Positions 17,523 through 28,233 are shown, counted from the stretch's first letter. The stretch: 58,192 bases of DNA from Campylobacteraceae bacterium (GCA_031255525.1 JAIRSJ010000029.1:1-58192); one strand, 5' to 3'. Made by a program: numbers and translations. The notes: generated by a model not told the origin, from the sequence alone.

Positions 17523-19394
17523 ATGAAATATGATATTATCGTCATAGGCGGCGGACACGCTGGTATCGAAGCATCTCTTGCGAGTGCCAGAATGGGCAAA
17601 AAAACTCTTCTTATAACTGTTTTGGCAGAACAAATCGGAGCCGCCAGCTGTAATCCTGCCATAGGAGGGCTTGGCAAAGGACACCTTGTAAAAGAACTTG
17701 ATGCACTTGGCGGTCAAATGGGACTCGCTACCGATGCTGCCGGCATCCAATTTCGCATCTTGAACGAATCAAAAGGACCTGCCGTAAGAGGTACTAGAGC
17801 GCAAATTGATATGGACAGGTATCGTATTTTTATGCGAAACACCGTATTAAACACCCAAAATTTACATGTGACGCAAGAGATAGTGGAAGAAATACTCACA
17901 AAAAATGGCAAAGTGGACGGCGTTTTAACGCATATTAAAAATCGCTATTATGCCAAAAAGGTCATTATAACAACAGGAACTTTTCTAAAAGGGCTTATAC
18001 ACGTAGGAGAATTTCGTCAAAATGCCGGTAGAACGGGAGAGTTTGCCTCGAATGCCCTGTCTGACTCTTTAAAAAACTTAGGACTTGCGTTGGGCAGACT
18101 AAAAACAGGAACTTGTCCGAGAATCGATGCGAAAAGTATAGATTTTACAAAAATGCAGATGCAAGGAGGCGATGAAAAACCGTCTCCACTTAGTTTTAGA
18201 ACCGATAAAAGCAATTTTAATCCATATCAACTCCCCTGTTTTATAACATATACAAATACAAAAACTCATGATATAATCAAAGACAATTTTCACAGAGCGC
18301 CGCTTTTTACGGGGCAGATAGAGGGCATAGGGCCGAGATATTGTCCGAGTATTGAAGATAAAATAAACCGTTTTAGAGACAAAGAACGTCATCATCTTTT
18401 TGTAGAACCCCAAACAAAAGAGGCTACGGAGTATTATATAAACGGATTGTCCACATCTTTACCTCCGGATGTTCAAATAAGCCTTCTTCGCACAATTCCC
18501 GGACTTGAAAACGCTAATATTGTCCGCTTCGGCTATGCTATAGAGTATGACTACATAGACCCAACCGAGTTAATTCACACATTAGAGACAAAAAAGATAC
18601 AAGGACTCTATTGTGCCGGTCAGATAAACGGCACTACGGGTTACGAAGAAGCTGCGGCTTTGGGCATCATCGCCGGCATCAATGCCGTTTTATCACTTGA
18701 TGAAAAGAAGCCGCTCGTATTCAGAAGAGACGAAGCATATATAGGTGTTTTGATAGACGATTTAACTACAAAAGGAACAAAAGAGCCTTACAGAATGTTC
18801 ACCTCTCGTGCAGAATTTAGACTATTGCTAAGAGAAGATAATGCCGACATCAGACTTATGGAATATGGTCATAAAATGGGGCTTATTGATGATAAAACCT
18901 TCGCAAAACTGGAGTTGAAAAAAGAGCAGTTAAAAAACGGCTTGGAATTTTTAGAGAACAACTTTTTAACTCCATCGCGTGAAAATATCGCATTTTTGGA
19001 AAATATAGAAGAAGATGTGATAAATGATAAAACGCCTTACCAAAAAATAGCGGCGAGAAAAAGTTTCACCGCTGAAAAATTGGATAAGTTGTCGGATATA
19101 TTTAAAGACTATTCAAGCGACGCAAAAGAGCAAATATTAATATTTTCAAAGTACAAAAGCTACATACAAAAGCAGGAAGAACAGATAAAAGCTATGAAAA
19201 AAATGATGGAAATTAAGATACCAAAAGAGATAGATTTTAGTAAAGTAAGCGGGCTTGGGAATGAAGCTGCCGAAAAACTCAGGCGTTTCAATCCCCCTAC
19301 TCTTTTTGAAGCAAGCGAAATAAGCGGTATAACTCCTGCTGCTATTGATGCGTTGCATATTTATATAACGGTATTGCAAAAGAATAAAAATTAA
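17523..19394 (+). CDS. mnmG: tRNA uridine-5-carboxymethylaminomethyl modification enzyme MnmG (GidA)
   Basis: The 623-residue FAD protein, with MnmE, modifies U34 of certain tRNAs. The N-terminus has the dinucleotide-binding [16 protein letters not shown], then the MnmG signature [19 protein letters not shown]; the central signature [11 protein letters not shown] and a C-terminal helical domain ([11 protein letters not shown]) are intact. The frame opens ten codons earlier, but the ATG at 17523 gives the normal N-terminus and length. Confidence 0.97.
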   Translation: MKYDIIVIGGGHAGIEASLASARMGKKTLLITVLAEQIGAASCNPAIGGLGKGHLVKELDALGGQMGLATDAAGIQFRILNESKGPAVRGTRAQIDMDRYRIFMRNTVLNTQNLHVTQEIVEEILTKNGKVDGVLTHIKNRYYAKKVIITTGTFLKGLIHVGEFRQNAGRTGEFASNALSDSLKNLGLALGRLKTGTCPRIDAKSIDFTKMQMQGGDEKPSPLSFRTDKSNFNPYQLPCFITYTNTKTHDIIKDNFHRAPLFTGQIEGIGPRYCPSIEDKINRFRDKERHHLFVEPQTKEATEYYINGLSTSLPPDVQISLLRTIPGLENANIVRFGYAIEYDYIDPTELIHTLETKKIQGLYCAGQINGTTGYEEAAALGIIAGINAVLSLDEKKPLVFRRDEAYIGVLIDDLTTKGTKEPYRMFTSRAEFRLLLREDNADIRLMEYGHKMGLIDDKTFAKLELKKEQLKNGLEFLENNFLTPSRENIAFLENIEEDVINDKTPYQKIAARKSFTAEKLDKLSDIFKDYSSDAKEQILIFSKYKSYIQKQEEQIKAMKKMMEIKIPKEIDFSKVSGLGNEAAEKLRRFNPPTLFEASEISGITPAAIDALHIYITVLQKNKN

Positions 19395-19444
19395 ATTTTA
19401 GATACAAAGAGTTTTGTCAAAAATTTATATTAATCAAAAACTGT

Positions 19445-19450
19445 TATAAT
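19445..19450 (+). promoter_or_regulatory. Putative -10 element for the cytochrome c gene
   Basis: TATAAT preceded by CTGT lies 27 bases before the ATG at 19477, and an AAGGA ribosome site lies between. It is an exact consensus hexamer. Confidence 0.45.
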
Positions 19451-19476
19451 TTATCTTATTTTTTTAAGGATTTTGT

Positions 19477-20097
19477 ATGTTAAAAAGGGTTGCTTTTTCA
19501 GCTGTTTTACTTTTATCCGCTTTCTCTTTCGCCGATGATGAGGTTACTATAAGGGCGACGGGCGATTTTGCCAAAGAATTAAAAGAACTCATAGAAAAAT
19601 ATCAACGAAGCGACATAAACGGAAGTATTGAAGTGATAGACAGCAGTAGCCCGAAAAGCGAGAAAGAGAGGCTTGAAAGTTCTCCCATAGAGCAAGCTAT
19701 GCAAGAAGAGATAAAAAATAGCGAAGGCAATACAAACGTTTCGCATGAAACTTACGATCAATATTTTTCCGATGAAAAAAAGGGCGGCAAAGGGATATTG
19801 GATTCTATTTTTAACTCAAGTGATGAAAAAACAAATATCGCGGAAGGAAAAGCCGTATATGATAAAAACTGCTCCTCCTGTCATGGAGAAAATGCTCAAA
19901 AAAGCTCATATCCCAACGCCAGAAATCTAATAACACTCTCAAAAGACGAAATTGAGTTGCAAGTTAAAAGTTACAGGGGAGACTCCGGATATGGCAAAGG
20001 TACCGGCTTTATAATGCGTTCTCAGGCAATTATGGTAAATGACCGTCAAGTGAGAAATATAGCCGAATATATAGACTATTTAAGAAAATCCGAGTAG
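19477..20097 (+). CDS. Periplasmic monohaem cytochrome c
   Basis: The 206-residue protein has a signal peptide cleaved near SAFSFA-DDE, a Glu/Lys/Ser-rich linker of about 100 residues predicted to be largely disordered or helical, and a C-terminal class I cytochrome c domain. The haem motif CSSCH starts near residue 132 and a Met ligand is probably in FIMRSQAIM. It resembles Campylobacterota c553-type electron carriers but with a long N-terminal extension. The downstream CcsBA would attach its haem. Its redox partner is unknown. Confidence 0.85.
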   Translation: MLKRVAFSAVLLLSAFSFADDEVTIRATGDFAKELKELIEKYQRSDINGSIEVIDSSSPKSEKERLESSPIEQAMQEEIKNSEGNTNVSHETYDQYFSDEKKGGKGILDSIFNSSDEKTNIAEGKAVYDKNCSSCHGENAQKSSYPNARNLITLSKDEIELQVKSYRGDSGYGKGTGFIMRSQAIMVNDRQVRNIAEYIDYLRKSE

Positions 20098-20175
20098 TTT
20101 CATCGCTATATCTGTATTAAGCGCTTTAAAGTAGAATTTTTGTAATATAAAAACAACTTAAATCAAGGAGCAAAT

Positions 20176-21291
20176 ATGAAAAAATATTATCTGTTGCCCA
20201 TAGCAATTGCCGTACTTTGTTCGGTATCGGCAAAAGAGATAAAAATAGGCGCTATAATGCCGATGAGCGGTTCTATAGCTGCTTACGGACAAACAGCGTA
20301 CGAAGGTCTGTCTCTAGCCAACAAATTGGAGCCGACACTCAAAAACGGCGATAGTATCAAAATAGTTCTGATAGATACAAAAGGCGAGAAAGTCGAATCT
20401 GCCAACGCAGCTTCAAGACTGATTTCAGCTGAAAAAGTAGCGGCGATAGTAGGCGAACTTATCAGCACAAACACGGAACAAGTGGTATCAATAGCCGAAA
20501 AAGCAAAAATCACCGTAGTAGCTCCGGCGGCCACAAACGATAAACTTACCCAAAGAAATAATTTTATAAATCGCGTATGTTTCACGGATTCGTTTCAAGG
20601 CGCTGTAGTGGCAAATTATGCTTATCAGACGCTCGGTCTTAAAAAAGCTGTTGTGCTGGTTGACCAAGCGCAAGTGTATTCTTTAGGATTGGCAAAAACG
20701 TTTGAAGAAATTTTTACCAAAAACGGCGGTACCATCATGAAAAAAATCGCTATAAGTTCAGGAAATAAAGATTTTAGAGCACTTGTTTCGCAAATCAAAT
20801 CAATCAATCCCGACATGATTTTCCTACCCGTCTATCACCCCGAAGCATCCATGTTTGCAAGACAGGCAAAAGAGATAGGATTAAACAAACCGATGTTTTC
20901 CGGCGAAGGTGTGGCAAATCCGACATTTTTAGAGTTAGGCGGAGCTGCGGTAGAAGGTTATATGTTTACCGATACGTTTGATTATGAAGCCCCACCAACG
21001 CAACGTTCACGTGATTTTATAGCCGCATATGAAAAAACCAGCGGCAAAAAAGACATGGCTTCATTTACAGCTCTTGGGGCAGATGCATACTTTTTGATAA
21101 TAGATGCAATGAACAATTGTGAAAATCCCGAGGATAGTGTGTGTATAAATGACCGCGTAAAAGCAACTAAAAATTTTGAAGGGGTTTCCGGCGTTATCAA
21201 CATGTCTCCAAGTGGAGATCCTGTCCGTTCCGCAGTTATAAAAGAGGTTAAAGACGGTAAATTTACCTATAAAGCTACCGTAAATCCTTAA
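20176..21291 (+). CDS. livJ: Branched-chain amino-acid ABC transporter, periplasmic binding protein
   Basis: The 371-residue type I periplasmic binding protein has a signal peptide ending at SVSAKE and family features KIGAIMPMSGSIAAYGQTA and VAAIVGELISTNTEQV (ligand Ser/Thr). It precedes complete livHMGF genes but is separated from them by a strong hairpin and a second promoter-like site, which suggests higher expression of the binding protein. The exact ligand (branched-chain amino acids, or another small solute as in urea or aromatic-compound relatives) cannot be read from sequence. Confidence 0.88.
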   Translation: MKKYYLLPIAIAVLCSVSAKEIKIGAIMPMSGSIAAYGQTAYEGLSLANKLEPTLKNGDSIKIVLIDTKGEKVESANAASRLISAEKVAAIVGELISTNTEQVVSIAEKAKITVVAPAATNDKLTQRNNFINRVCFTDSFQGAVVANYAYQTLGLKKAVVLVDQAQVYSLGLAKTFEEIFTKNGGTIMKKIAISSGNKDFRALVSQIKSINPDMIFLPVYHPEASMFARQAKEIGLNKPMFSGEGVANPTFLELGGAAVEGYMFTDTFDYEAPPTQRSRDFIAAYEKTSGKKDMASFTALGADAYFLIIDAMNNCENPEDSVCINDRVKATKNFEGVSGVINMSPSGDPVRSAVIKEVKDGKFTYKATVNP

Positions 21292-21299
21292 TTTTTTTA

Positions 21300-21338
21300 T
21301 TTTAAAGGACGTACATTTATCATTTGCGTCCTTTAAAA
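21300..21338. terminator. Hairpin between livJ and livH (terminator or attenuator)
   Basis: A 12-bp perfect stem, TTTTAAAGGACG at 21300-21311 with CGTCCTTTAAAA at 21327-21338, has a 15-base loop and T-rich flanks. It starts nine bases after the livJ stop and probably limits read-through into livHMGF. Confidence 0.75.
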
Positions 21339-21431
21339 AATTTGTTTTCGTGAAAAATATGATCTTTTTATCTAATTGCACCGCAAAACTTATTGCGTGC
21401 CGATTGGTATTTAAATTTCAAAAATTATCAG

Positions 21432-21437
21432 TATAAT
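21432..21437 (+). promoter_or_regulatory. Putative -10 element for livHMGF
   Basis: TATAAT preceded by CAG lies 61 bases before the livH TTG start and after the livJ hairpin. It would allow expression of the membrane genes independently of livJ. Confidence 0.4.
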
Positions 21438-21497
21438 TACGGCGATTACGTGCAATAACAATCAAAGTACAGTTTAAAAGAGTTTACAGGAGATTTT

Positions 21498-22394
21498 TTG
21501 GATTTTACAACATTTATGCAGCAAATGCTAAACGGTTTTAGTCTTGGTAGTATGTATGCTCTTATTGCCGTCGGATACACTATGGTTTATGGTGTTTTGA
21601 GACTTATAAATTTTGCGCACGGCGATATTATGATGGTAGGTGCATTTTTGTGTTATTTCGGAATATCGGCATTCGGACTTCCGTTTTCGGCAGCAGTGCT
21701 TTTGGCCATAATAGGGGCGTCGGCTCTTGGTATTTTGACTGATAAGGTCGCGTACAAACCACTGCGCGAAGCTCCAAAAATATCTCTTCTGATAACAGCA
21801 ATAGGTATTAGCTACTTCCTCGAAAATCTGTTCAATTTACTTTTCGGCGGCGTACCGAAAGCGTTTCCCGTACCTGAATATATGAGTTCGCTTATTAATG
21901 TTTTCGGACTTACATTTTCCGTTTCGACATTGATGGTTCCGATACTAACAATTTTGCTTCTTTTGATAATATTGTTCATACTGTTCAAAACAAAATACGG
22001 AGTAGCTATACGAGCTTTGGCGTTCGATATACAAACGGTAAATCTAATGGGTATAGACGCCAATAAAATAATAATGCTGGTATTTGCGATGGGTTCGGCT
22101 TTAGCGGCTGTAGGCGGAGTGTTTTGGGCATTAAACTATCCTGCAATTGACCCCATAATGGGTGTAATGATAGGTCTTAAGGCTTTTGCCGCAGCGGTGG
22201 TTGGAGGTATAGGCAGCGTAACAGGCGCCGTTCTCGGCGGATTTATCATAGGTTTCACAGAGGTTGTCGTAGTGGCTTTTTTCCCTGAACTGAGCGGCTA
22301 CAAAGACGCATTTGCATTTGTATTTTTGATTTTGGTGCTGCTATTTAAGCCTTCCGGGATTTTGGGCTACAATTTTGAAAGAAGCAGGTTTTAA
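21498..22394 (+). CDS. livH: Branched-chain amino-acid ABC transporter permease LivH
   Basis: The 298-residue inner-membrane permease has about eight hydrophobic segments. It opens with the LivH pattern MLNGFSLGSMYALIAVGYTMVYGVLRLINFAHGD in part and carries the permease loop AVVGGIGSVTGAVLGG. The start is TTG after CAGGAGATTT, with no closer ATG in frame until residue 7. It pairs with LivM as the channel for substrate delivered by LivJ. Confidence 0.93.
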   Translation: MDFTTFMQQMLNGFSLGSMYALIAVGYTMVYGVLRLINFAHGDIMMVGAFLCYFGISAFGLPFSAAVLLAIIGASALGILTDKVAYKPLREAPKISLLITAIGISYFLENLFNLLFGGVPKAFPVPEYMSSLINVFGLTFSVSTLMVPILTILLLLIILFILFKTKYGVAIRALAFDIQTVNLMGIDANKIIMLVFAMGSALAAVGGVFWALNYPAIDPIMGVMIGLKAFAAAVVGGIGSVTGAVLGGFIIGFTEVVVVAFFPELSGYKDAFAFVFLILVLLFKPSGILGYNFERSRF

Positions 22395-22402
22395 GGATTT
22401 TT

Positions 22403-23428
22403 ATGACAAAAGAGAGAATAATAACCGCTATTTTAATACTATTTTCAATCGCATTTATATGTATAGCCGAAAATTTTTTCAATCCGTATACGGTAAGAAT
22501 TCTAAACAATATCGCTATTTTTATCATTTTAGCCGCAAGCTATAATCTTATCAATGGAGTTACGGGACAGTTCTCATTGGAACCAAACGGATTTGTTGCG
22601 ATAGGAGCATATATTACCGCACTGCTCTTGATAAACGCAGAAGAAAAAATATTTCAATTTGCCATTGAAGAACCAAACGCATTTATTTTGGCAATACACT
22701 CAAATTTTATCACGGCTCTTCTGATATCGGGTATAGTTTCGTCTGTTGTAGCGCTTTGTCTGGCATTTCCTGTTTTTAGAGTAAGGGGGGATTATCTTGC
22801 TATCGTAACACTCGGATTTGGTTTTATCATACAAATTTTTGCTACAAACAATCCGCAAGTTACAAACGGCTCTTTAGGACTTATCAATATTCCGGAGTTT
22901 GCAAACTTTTACTGGACAGGTATTTTAGCCATAATAACCATACTTCTTATCTTAAATATAGTCAAATCAAAATACGGCAGAGCCATGAAGGCTATAAGAG
23001 ATGATGAAGATGCGGCAGGAGCAATGGGAATAAACACTTTCAAGATAAAAACATCGGCTTTTTGCACAAGCGCGTTTTTTGAAGGAGTCGGCGGAGGGCT
23101 TTTAGCAGTTCTTCTAACAACCGTCTCACCGGATCAGTTTACTTTTTTTCTTACTTTTCAGCTGCTTATCATTATCGTTTTGGGCGGACTTGGAAGTACT
23201 TCAGGCGCTATTTTGGGAACATTTTTGGTCGTGGGAGGCAGCGAAATTTTGAGGTTTTTAGATGAACCGATGACTATATTTTCATATACTACCCCCGCCA
23301 TGCCCGGACTTCGCATGGTTGTGTTTTCCGTTATACTGATTTTAGTTATGCTGTTTGCCAGAAAAGGCATCATGGGAGATGGAGAAATTGGCGAACTATT
23401 GAAAAAATTAAAAAGCGGGAAAAAGTGA
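22403..23428 (+). CDS. livM: Branched-chain amino-acid ABC transporter permease LivM
   Basis: The 341-residue permease has about nine membrane segments, the GVTGQFSLEPNGFVAIGAY region, the EAA-type loop KAIRDDEDAAGAMGIN and IIVLGGLGSTSGAILGT. The spacing from livH is 8 bases, and it overlaps the livG GTG by four bases. It forms the LivHM heterodimer. Confidence 0.93.
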   Translation: MTKERIITAILILFSIAFICIAENFFNPYTVRILNNIAIFIILAASYNLINGVTGQFSLEPNGFVAIGAYITALLLINAEEKIFQFAIEEPNAFILAIHSNFITALLISGIVSSVVALCLAFPVFRVRGDYLAIVTLGFGFIIQIFATNNPQVTNGSLGLINIPEFANFYWTGILAIITILLILNIVKSKYGRAMKAIRDDEDAAGAMGINTFKIKTSAFCTSAFFEGVGGGLLAVLLTTVSPDQFTFFLTFQLLIIIVLGGLGSTSGAILGTFLVVGGSEILRFLDEPMTIFSYTTPAMPGLRMVVFSVILILVMLFARKGIMGDGEIGELLKKLKSGKK

Positions 23429-24192
23429 TACTTAAAGTAGATAACATAACCAAAAAATTCGGCGGAGTAAGCGCTATAACCGATACCTCTTTTAGTGTTG
23501 GGGATGGCGATATATATGCTCTCATAGGACCAAACGGCGCCGGCAAAACCACGATGTTTAATATCATCACGGGAAATTATAAACCCACCATCGGAAACAT
23601 AGAGTTTAAAGGTGAGATTATATCCGGACTTAAACCGTATGAAATTGTAAGAAAAGGCATTGCCAGAACTTTTCAGAATATAAGACTTTTCAAATCAATG
23701 AGTGTTTTAGATAACGTGCTGATAGGCTTTGATCATTACGCTAAATACACATTTTTAGAAGGAATGTTTAGACTTCCACGGTTTTTTAGCGCAGAAAAAA
23801 AGATAAAAGAAGAGGCTCTTTTGATACTCAAATATCTCAATTTGGAAAAATTCAGCAATGACAAAGCGACCGACTTGAGTTACGGACAGCAAAGAAAGGT
23901 AGAGATAGCAAGAGCGCTTGCCACATCTCCCAAGCTTCTGCTTTTGGATGAACCTGCCGCGGGAATGAATCCTGCCGAGACAAAAGAGTTGGCGCTGCTT
24001 TTAAATAAAGCTAAAAAGGATTTTGATTTGAGCATACTTTTAATAGAGCACGATATGAAATTTGTAAATCAACTCTGCAATAAAGTGCTTGTGCTTGATT
24101 ATGGCAAAAGCATATTTGAAGGAAGCCCGAGCGACGCTATACGAGACAAAGAGGTTGTGGCGGCATATTTGGGAGATTTTAATCATGATTGA
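23425..24192 (+). CDS. livG: Branched-chain amino-acid ABC transporter ATPase LivG
   Basis: The 255-residue ATPase has Walker A GPNGAGKTT, the LivG-specific RTFQNIRLF, signature LSYGQQRKVEIARA and Walker B LLLLDEPAAGMNP. The GTG start overlaps the livM stop. It ends inside livF (8-base overlap). Confidence 0.95.
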   Translation: MILKVDNITKKFGGVSAITDTSFSVGDGDIYALIGPNGAGKTTMFNIITGNYKPTIGNIEFKGEIISGLKPYEIVRKGIARTFQNIRLFKSMSVLDNVLIGFDHYAKYTFLEGMFRLPRFFSAEKKIKEEALLILKYLNLEKFSNDKATDLSYGQQRKVEIARALATSPKLLLLDEPAAGMNPAETKELALLLNKAKKDFDLSILLIEHDMKFVNQLCNKVLVLDYGKSIFEGSPSDAIRDKEVVAAYLGDFNHD

Positions 24193-24880
24193 AGTCAAAG
24201 ATTTACATGTATATTACGGACTCATAGAGGCAGTTAAAGGCATAAGTTTCAAAGTAGAAGGAGGTTCTATAGTCTCTCTTATAGGCTCAAATGGCGCCGG
24301 CAAAACATCAACACTAAACGCGCTTTTAAATAGCGTAAAAAGAAAAGGTGAAGTAAATTTCGGCGGATATGAGACAAGGCGTCATAAAACGCATACTTTG
24401 GTTAAAAACGGAATGGCTTTGGTGCCTGAGGGTAGAAGAATATTTATCAACTTGAGCGTCGAAGAAAATTTACGCATAGGCTCATTTAATAATGATGATA
24501 ATTACGAAGAGCTAAGAGAAGTTATGTATAATCTGTTTCCCCGCATTAAAGATAAACGACATCAATTGGCCGGTACCTTAAGCGGAGGCGAACAGCAAAT
24601 GTTAGCTATATCGCGCGCCTTGATGAGTGAGCCCAAACTTTTGATGTTAGATGAACCAAGCTTGGGACTTGCACCTAAAATTGTAGGCGAAGTGTTCGAT
24701 ACGATAGTGAGACTGAAAAACGAAGGCATAACTATCCTTTTGGTTGAGCAAAATGCTTTTGCCGCACTTAAAATCAGCGATTATGCTTACGTACTTGAGA
24801 ATGGTAAAATCGCAATGGAAGGAGTGGCATCTTCCATGATAGGAGACGATACCATAAGACAAAAATATCTCGGCGGATAA
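24185..24880 (+). CDS. livF: Branched-chain amino-acid ABC transporter ATPase LivF
   Basis: The 231-residue ATPase has Walker A GSNGAGKTS, LVPEGRRIF typical of LivF, signature LSGGEQQMLAISRA and Walker B LLMLDEPSLGLAP. The ATG at 24185 gives the normal N-terminus (MIEVKDLHVYYG); the frame is open upstream inside livG. It completes a five-gene transporter. Confidence 0.95.
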   Translation: MIEVKDLHVYYGLIEAVKGISFKVEGGSIVSLIGSNGAGKTSTLNALLNSVKRKGEVNFGGYETRRHKTHTLVKNGMALVPEGRRIFINLSVEENLRIGSFNNDDNYEELREVMYNLFPRIKDKRHQLAGTLSGGEQQMLAISRALMSEPKLLMLDEPSLGLAPKIVGEVFDTIVRLKNEGITILLVEQNAFAALKISDYAYVLENGKIAMEGVASSMIGDDTIRQKYLGG

Positions 24881-24922
24881 TTTTTTTTGATTTGTATCAT
24901 ACAAAAAATTAGATTATTTCGT

Positions 24923-24928
24923 TACAAT
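24923..24928 (+). promoter_or_regulatory. Putative -10 element for ccsBA
   Basis: GTTACAAT places TACAAT 42 bases before the ccsBA ATG; the same GTTACAAT occurs before ruvC in this window. Confidence 0.35.
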
Positions 24929-24969
24929 ATTCAAGTTTTTTATGATTTTTTTATAAACGGACAATTCAT

Positions 24970-27900
24970 ATGAGTATAATTACAAAATATCTCTTTTCAA
25001 TGCAAGCAATGGCTGTTTTGCTTATATTATTTGCACTCTCTTGCGCAGTCGCTACTTTTATAGAAAATGATTTTGGTACGCAAAGCGCTTGGGCTGTTAT
25101 TTACGCTTCATGGTGGTTTGAGTTTATTCAAGTGCTGCTGGGAGCAAATCTGTTTTACAATATCTTGTCCTTCAAACTCTATAAAAAAGAGAAGTTTCCC
25201 GCACTTATATTTCACATAAGTTTGCTGTTTATATTGATAGGTGCCGGACTTACAAGGTATTTGGGATATGAAGGAAGCTTGCATATAAGAGAAAACGAAA
25301 GCAATAATATAGTAGTGTCAAGTGACCCGTATATCCTGGTAAAAGCCTACAGAGACGGGGTTATTTATAGTGCCGATTATAAAAAATTCATATCAAAAAT
25401 AGGCAAAAACGATTTTGAATTCTCTTTTGACTTAAAAGACAAAAAGGCTGACATAAAGCTCAAAGAGTATGTTCCAAACGCAATAACTTCAATCGTAGAC
25501 GATCCGAACGGCGAACCTTTGATAGCACTTGTCGTCTCAAATGACGATAAAGCCGATGAGATAATATTAAAAGACGGGGATGTCGTAGAACTTGAGGATA
25601 TTGTATTTTTATTCAACAAAAAATACGAGACAGACGACAAAACATACGTTAGATTTGTTTTACAGGATAATCAATTTTCTGTTTTATCAAATCAAAATAT
25701 TGGCTGGTTTAAGATGAGCGAAGGCACTAAGGGCGAATACGAGAAAGATCTCAAACAGAGTTTTGACGATAAGCATCTTTATACCGTTGATGGCATAAAT
25801 TTCGCAGCAGATTATATCGGTGCCAAAGGAAAGCAAAAGGTGATAAGCGCGGATGGAGATACTCGCTATAAAGACGCTCTTGTGATATCTGTCACTTATA
25901 ACGATATCGCTCAAGAAGCCGTACTTTTCGGAATAGGACGCGGATACAAAGGAACTCCGGCGAGCTTGATGATAGACGATGCGGCATTCATGATGGAGTG
26001 GGGCTCTAAAGAGATCGAATTGCCTTTTTCAATCAAGTTAGACGACTTTCAGCTTGAAAGATATCCCGGTTCCAACTCGCCTTCTTCGTATGCCAGTGAA
26101 ATTACCCTGATAGACAAGTTTGAAAATGTTCAAATGCCTTATAGAATCTACATGAACCATGTGCTTGATTATAAAGGGTACAGATTTTTCCAGGCATCTT
26201 ATGACAAAGACGAGCAAGGAAGCACGCTATCTGTAAATAAAGACCCCGGCAAAATACCGACATATATAGGATATTTTTTACTCTCTTTGGGACTTTTACT
26301 AAATATTTTCAATCCTAAAAGCAGATTTAGAAAACTCTCATCGCAAATAAATGTGGCAAGAAACCGTGAAACTGCTCCAAAAGAGGAGACCAAAACAACG
26401 AAAGAGGATAAAAAAATTATCAAAAAAACATCACTTTTGCTATGTGCATTGATATTTCTCTCATTTGCGCCTTCATTAAAAGCACAAAATGATACGGCAG
26501 ATAGTTATGATAATGCGATAGAAATGAGAGATTATTTTGATGGTGAAGAGTATGCCTCAAATAGTATTGATAAATACACAACCTCATCGGAAGCCAAAGA
26601 GCATGTGAAGCTTTTTGCTGCTATTTTAGCTCAAAGTATGGATGGACGCATATATCCTATGGACACTCTCGCAAGAGATGTATTAAATAAAGTTTATAGA
26701 AACGACAGTTACAAAGGAATGAGCGCGAATGAAGTTTTATTCAATATTATAAATAATCCGAAAGTTTGGCAAGACGAGCCCATTGTTCGCATATCTCATC
26801 CGGAGTTAAAAAAATTGCTAAATATCGACGGCTCTTATGCAACATTTAAAGATTTTTTCGACACAAAGACAAACAGCTATAAACTCCAAAAAATTATAGA
26901 AACGGCGGAACGCAAAAAAGAGTCTGAAAGAAATCAATTCGACAAAGATATTATAAAAGTAGATGAGAGGATTAATATACTATTTTTGACATTTACTATG
27001 GATATTTTCAGAATAGTACCGAAGATAGGTGATGAAAACCATCGATGGCACTCTTTGAATTCAGCCTTGTACTCATTTCCGGAAGATGAAGCATCAAACA
27101 TCAGAATGTTATTTAGCATATACTTTGAAAGTATAGATGAAGCCATAAAAAACGGCAACTGGACAAATGCCGATAAAGTTGCGGAAACAATTAAAAAATA
27201 TCAACAAAAATATAGCGGCGAAATTATGCCGACACAGACAAAAATCAAAGCCGAAATATTTTTTAACGAAGCAAAGATATTTGATAGAATATATATAATA
27301 TATCTATTGAGCGGTTTTATTCTGCTTGTATCTATTTTCATCAAAATGACATCGTCAAAGTTTAATATGCATGTAACTGTAAAAATGCTTTTTTTCATAA
27401 ATCTACTCGCATTTGCAGTTCACACAGGCGGTCTTGCACTTCGCTGGTATATAGCCGAACATGCCCCTTGGAGCAACAGTTATGAAAGTATGATATATAT
27501 CGCGTGGGCAATAGCGCTCTCTGGGCTATTTTTCGCGCGCACATCTGCCATATCCATGTCTCTTGCATATATAATGGCAGGTATTACGCTGTTCACCGCT
27601 CATCTTAGTTGGATGGATCCTCAGATTACGAATCTTATGCCGGTTTTAAAATCGCATTGGCTCACGATACACGTGTCGGTCATTACGGCAAGTTACGGCT
27701 TTTTAGGACTTTGCGCACTTTTGGGATTTTTCACGCTCATCTTACAAATCATAAAAGGTCTCAGCGGCAGCAACGCACACAAAATAGAGATAGAAAAAAA
27801 TATCACCGAAGCTATTAAGATAAACGAGATGTCAATGATATTGGGTCTTTCGCTTTTGGTTGTAGGAAACTTTTTGGGAGGGGTTTGGGCTAACGAGTCG

Positions 27901-28233
27901 TGGGGAAGATACTGGGGGTGGGATCCAAAAGAGACATGGGCGCTTATCTCCATACTAATCTACGCCGCAATAGTTCATTTTAGATTTATTCCGAACCTAA
28001 ACAATCAATTCGCCTTTGCCATCGCATCCGTATTGGCATATTTTTCTATTATCATGACCTATTTTGGCGTCAATTTTTACCTCTCCGGAATGCACTCGTA
28101 CGCTTCCGGTGATACCATACCGGTACCAATGTTTATATGGGTCGCCATAGCCATTATCATGATAGCTATAGCCATCGCAGCTATTTTTGCGATAAAAGAG
28201 AAGCAAAACGGCAAAGAGTTAAAAAGGCTCTAG
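24970..28233 (+). CDS. ccsBA: CcsBA: fused ResB/CcsA cytochrome c synthase (system II)
   Basis: The 1087-residue protein is a fusion. The ResB/CcsB half holds the N-terminal membrane segments, a large periplasmic domain to about residue 430 and another hydrophobic segment near 485-505. A periplasmic linker of roughly 250 residues follows, then the CcsA/CcsB half from about residue 770. The tryptophan-rich haem-binding motif GRYWGWDPKETWALI is intact, as are likely haem-ligand His residues in HTGGLALRW, HWLTIHVSVITASYG and YLSGMHSYASG. It transports haem and attaches it to apocytochromes in the periplasm. Fusions of this size are typical of Campylobacterota. Confidence 0.95.
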   Translation: MSIITKYLFSMQAMAVLLILFALSCAVATFIENDFGTQSAWAVIYASWWFEFIQVLLGANLFYNILSFKLYKKEKFPALIFHISLLFILIGAGLTRYLGYEGSLHIRENESNNIVVSSDPYILVKAYRDGVIYSADYKKFISKIGKNDFEFSFDLKDKKADIKLKEYVPNAITSIVDDPNGEPLIALVVSNDDKADEIILKDGDVVELEDIVFLFNKKYETDDKTYVRFVLQDNQFSVLSNQNIGWFKMSEGTKGEYEKDLKQSFDDKHLYTVDGINFAADYIGAKGKQKVISADGDTRYKDALVISVTYNDIAQEAVLFGIGRGYKGTPASLMIDDAAFMMEWGSKEIELPFSIKLDDFQLERYPGSNSPSSYASEITLIDKFENVQMPYRIYMNHVLDYKGYRFFQASYDKDEQGSTLSVNKDPGKIPTYIGYFLLSLGLLLNIFNPKSRFRKLSSQINVARNRETAPKEETKTTKEDKKIIKKTSLLLCALIFLSFAPSLKAQNDTADSYDNAIEMRDYFDGEEYASNSIDKYTTSSEAKEHVKLFAAILAQSMDGRIYPMDTLARDVLNKVYRNDSYKGMSANEVLFNIINNPKVWQDEPIVRISHPELKKLLNIDGSYATFKDFFDTKTNSYKLQKIIETAERKKESERNQFDKDIIKVDERINILFLTFTMDIFRIVPKIGDENHRWHSLNSALYSFPEDEASNIRMLFSIYFESIDEAIKNGNWTNADKVAETIKKYQQKYSGEIMPTQTKIKAEIFFNEAKIFDRIYIIYLLSGFILLVSIFIKMTSSKFNMHVTVKMLFFINLLAFAVHTGGLALRWYIAEHAPWSNSYESMIYIAWAIALSGLFFARTSAISMSLAYIMAGITLFTAHLSWMDPQITNLMPVLKSHWLTIHVSVITASYGFLGLCALLGFFTLILQIIKGLSGSNAHKIEIEKNITEAIKINEMSMILGLSLLVVGNFLGGVWANESWGRYWGWDPKETWALISILIYAAIVHFRFIPNLNNQFAFAIASVLAYFSIIMTYFGVNFYLSGMHSYASGDTIPVPMFIWVAIAIIMIAIAIAAIFAIKEKQNGKELKRL

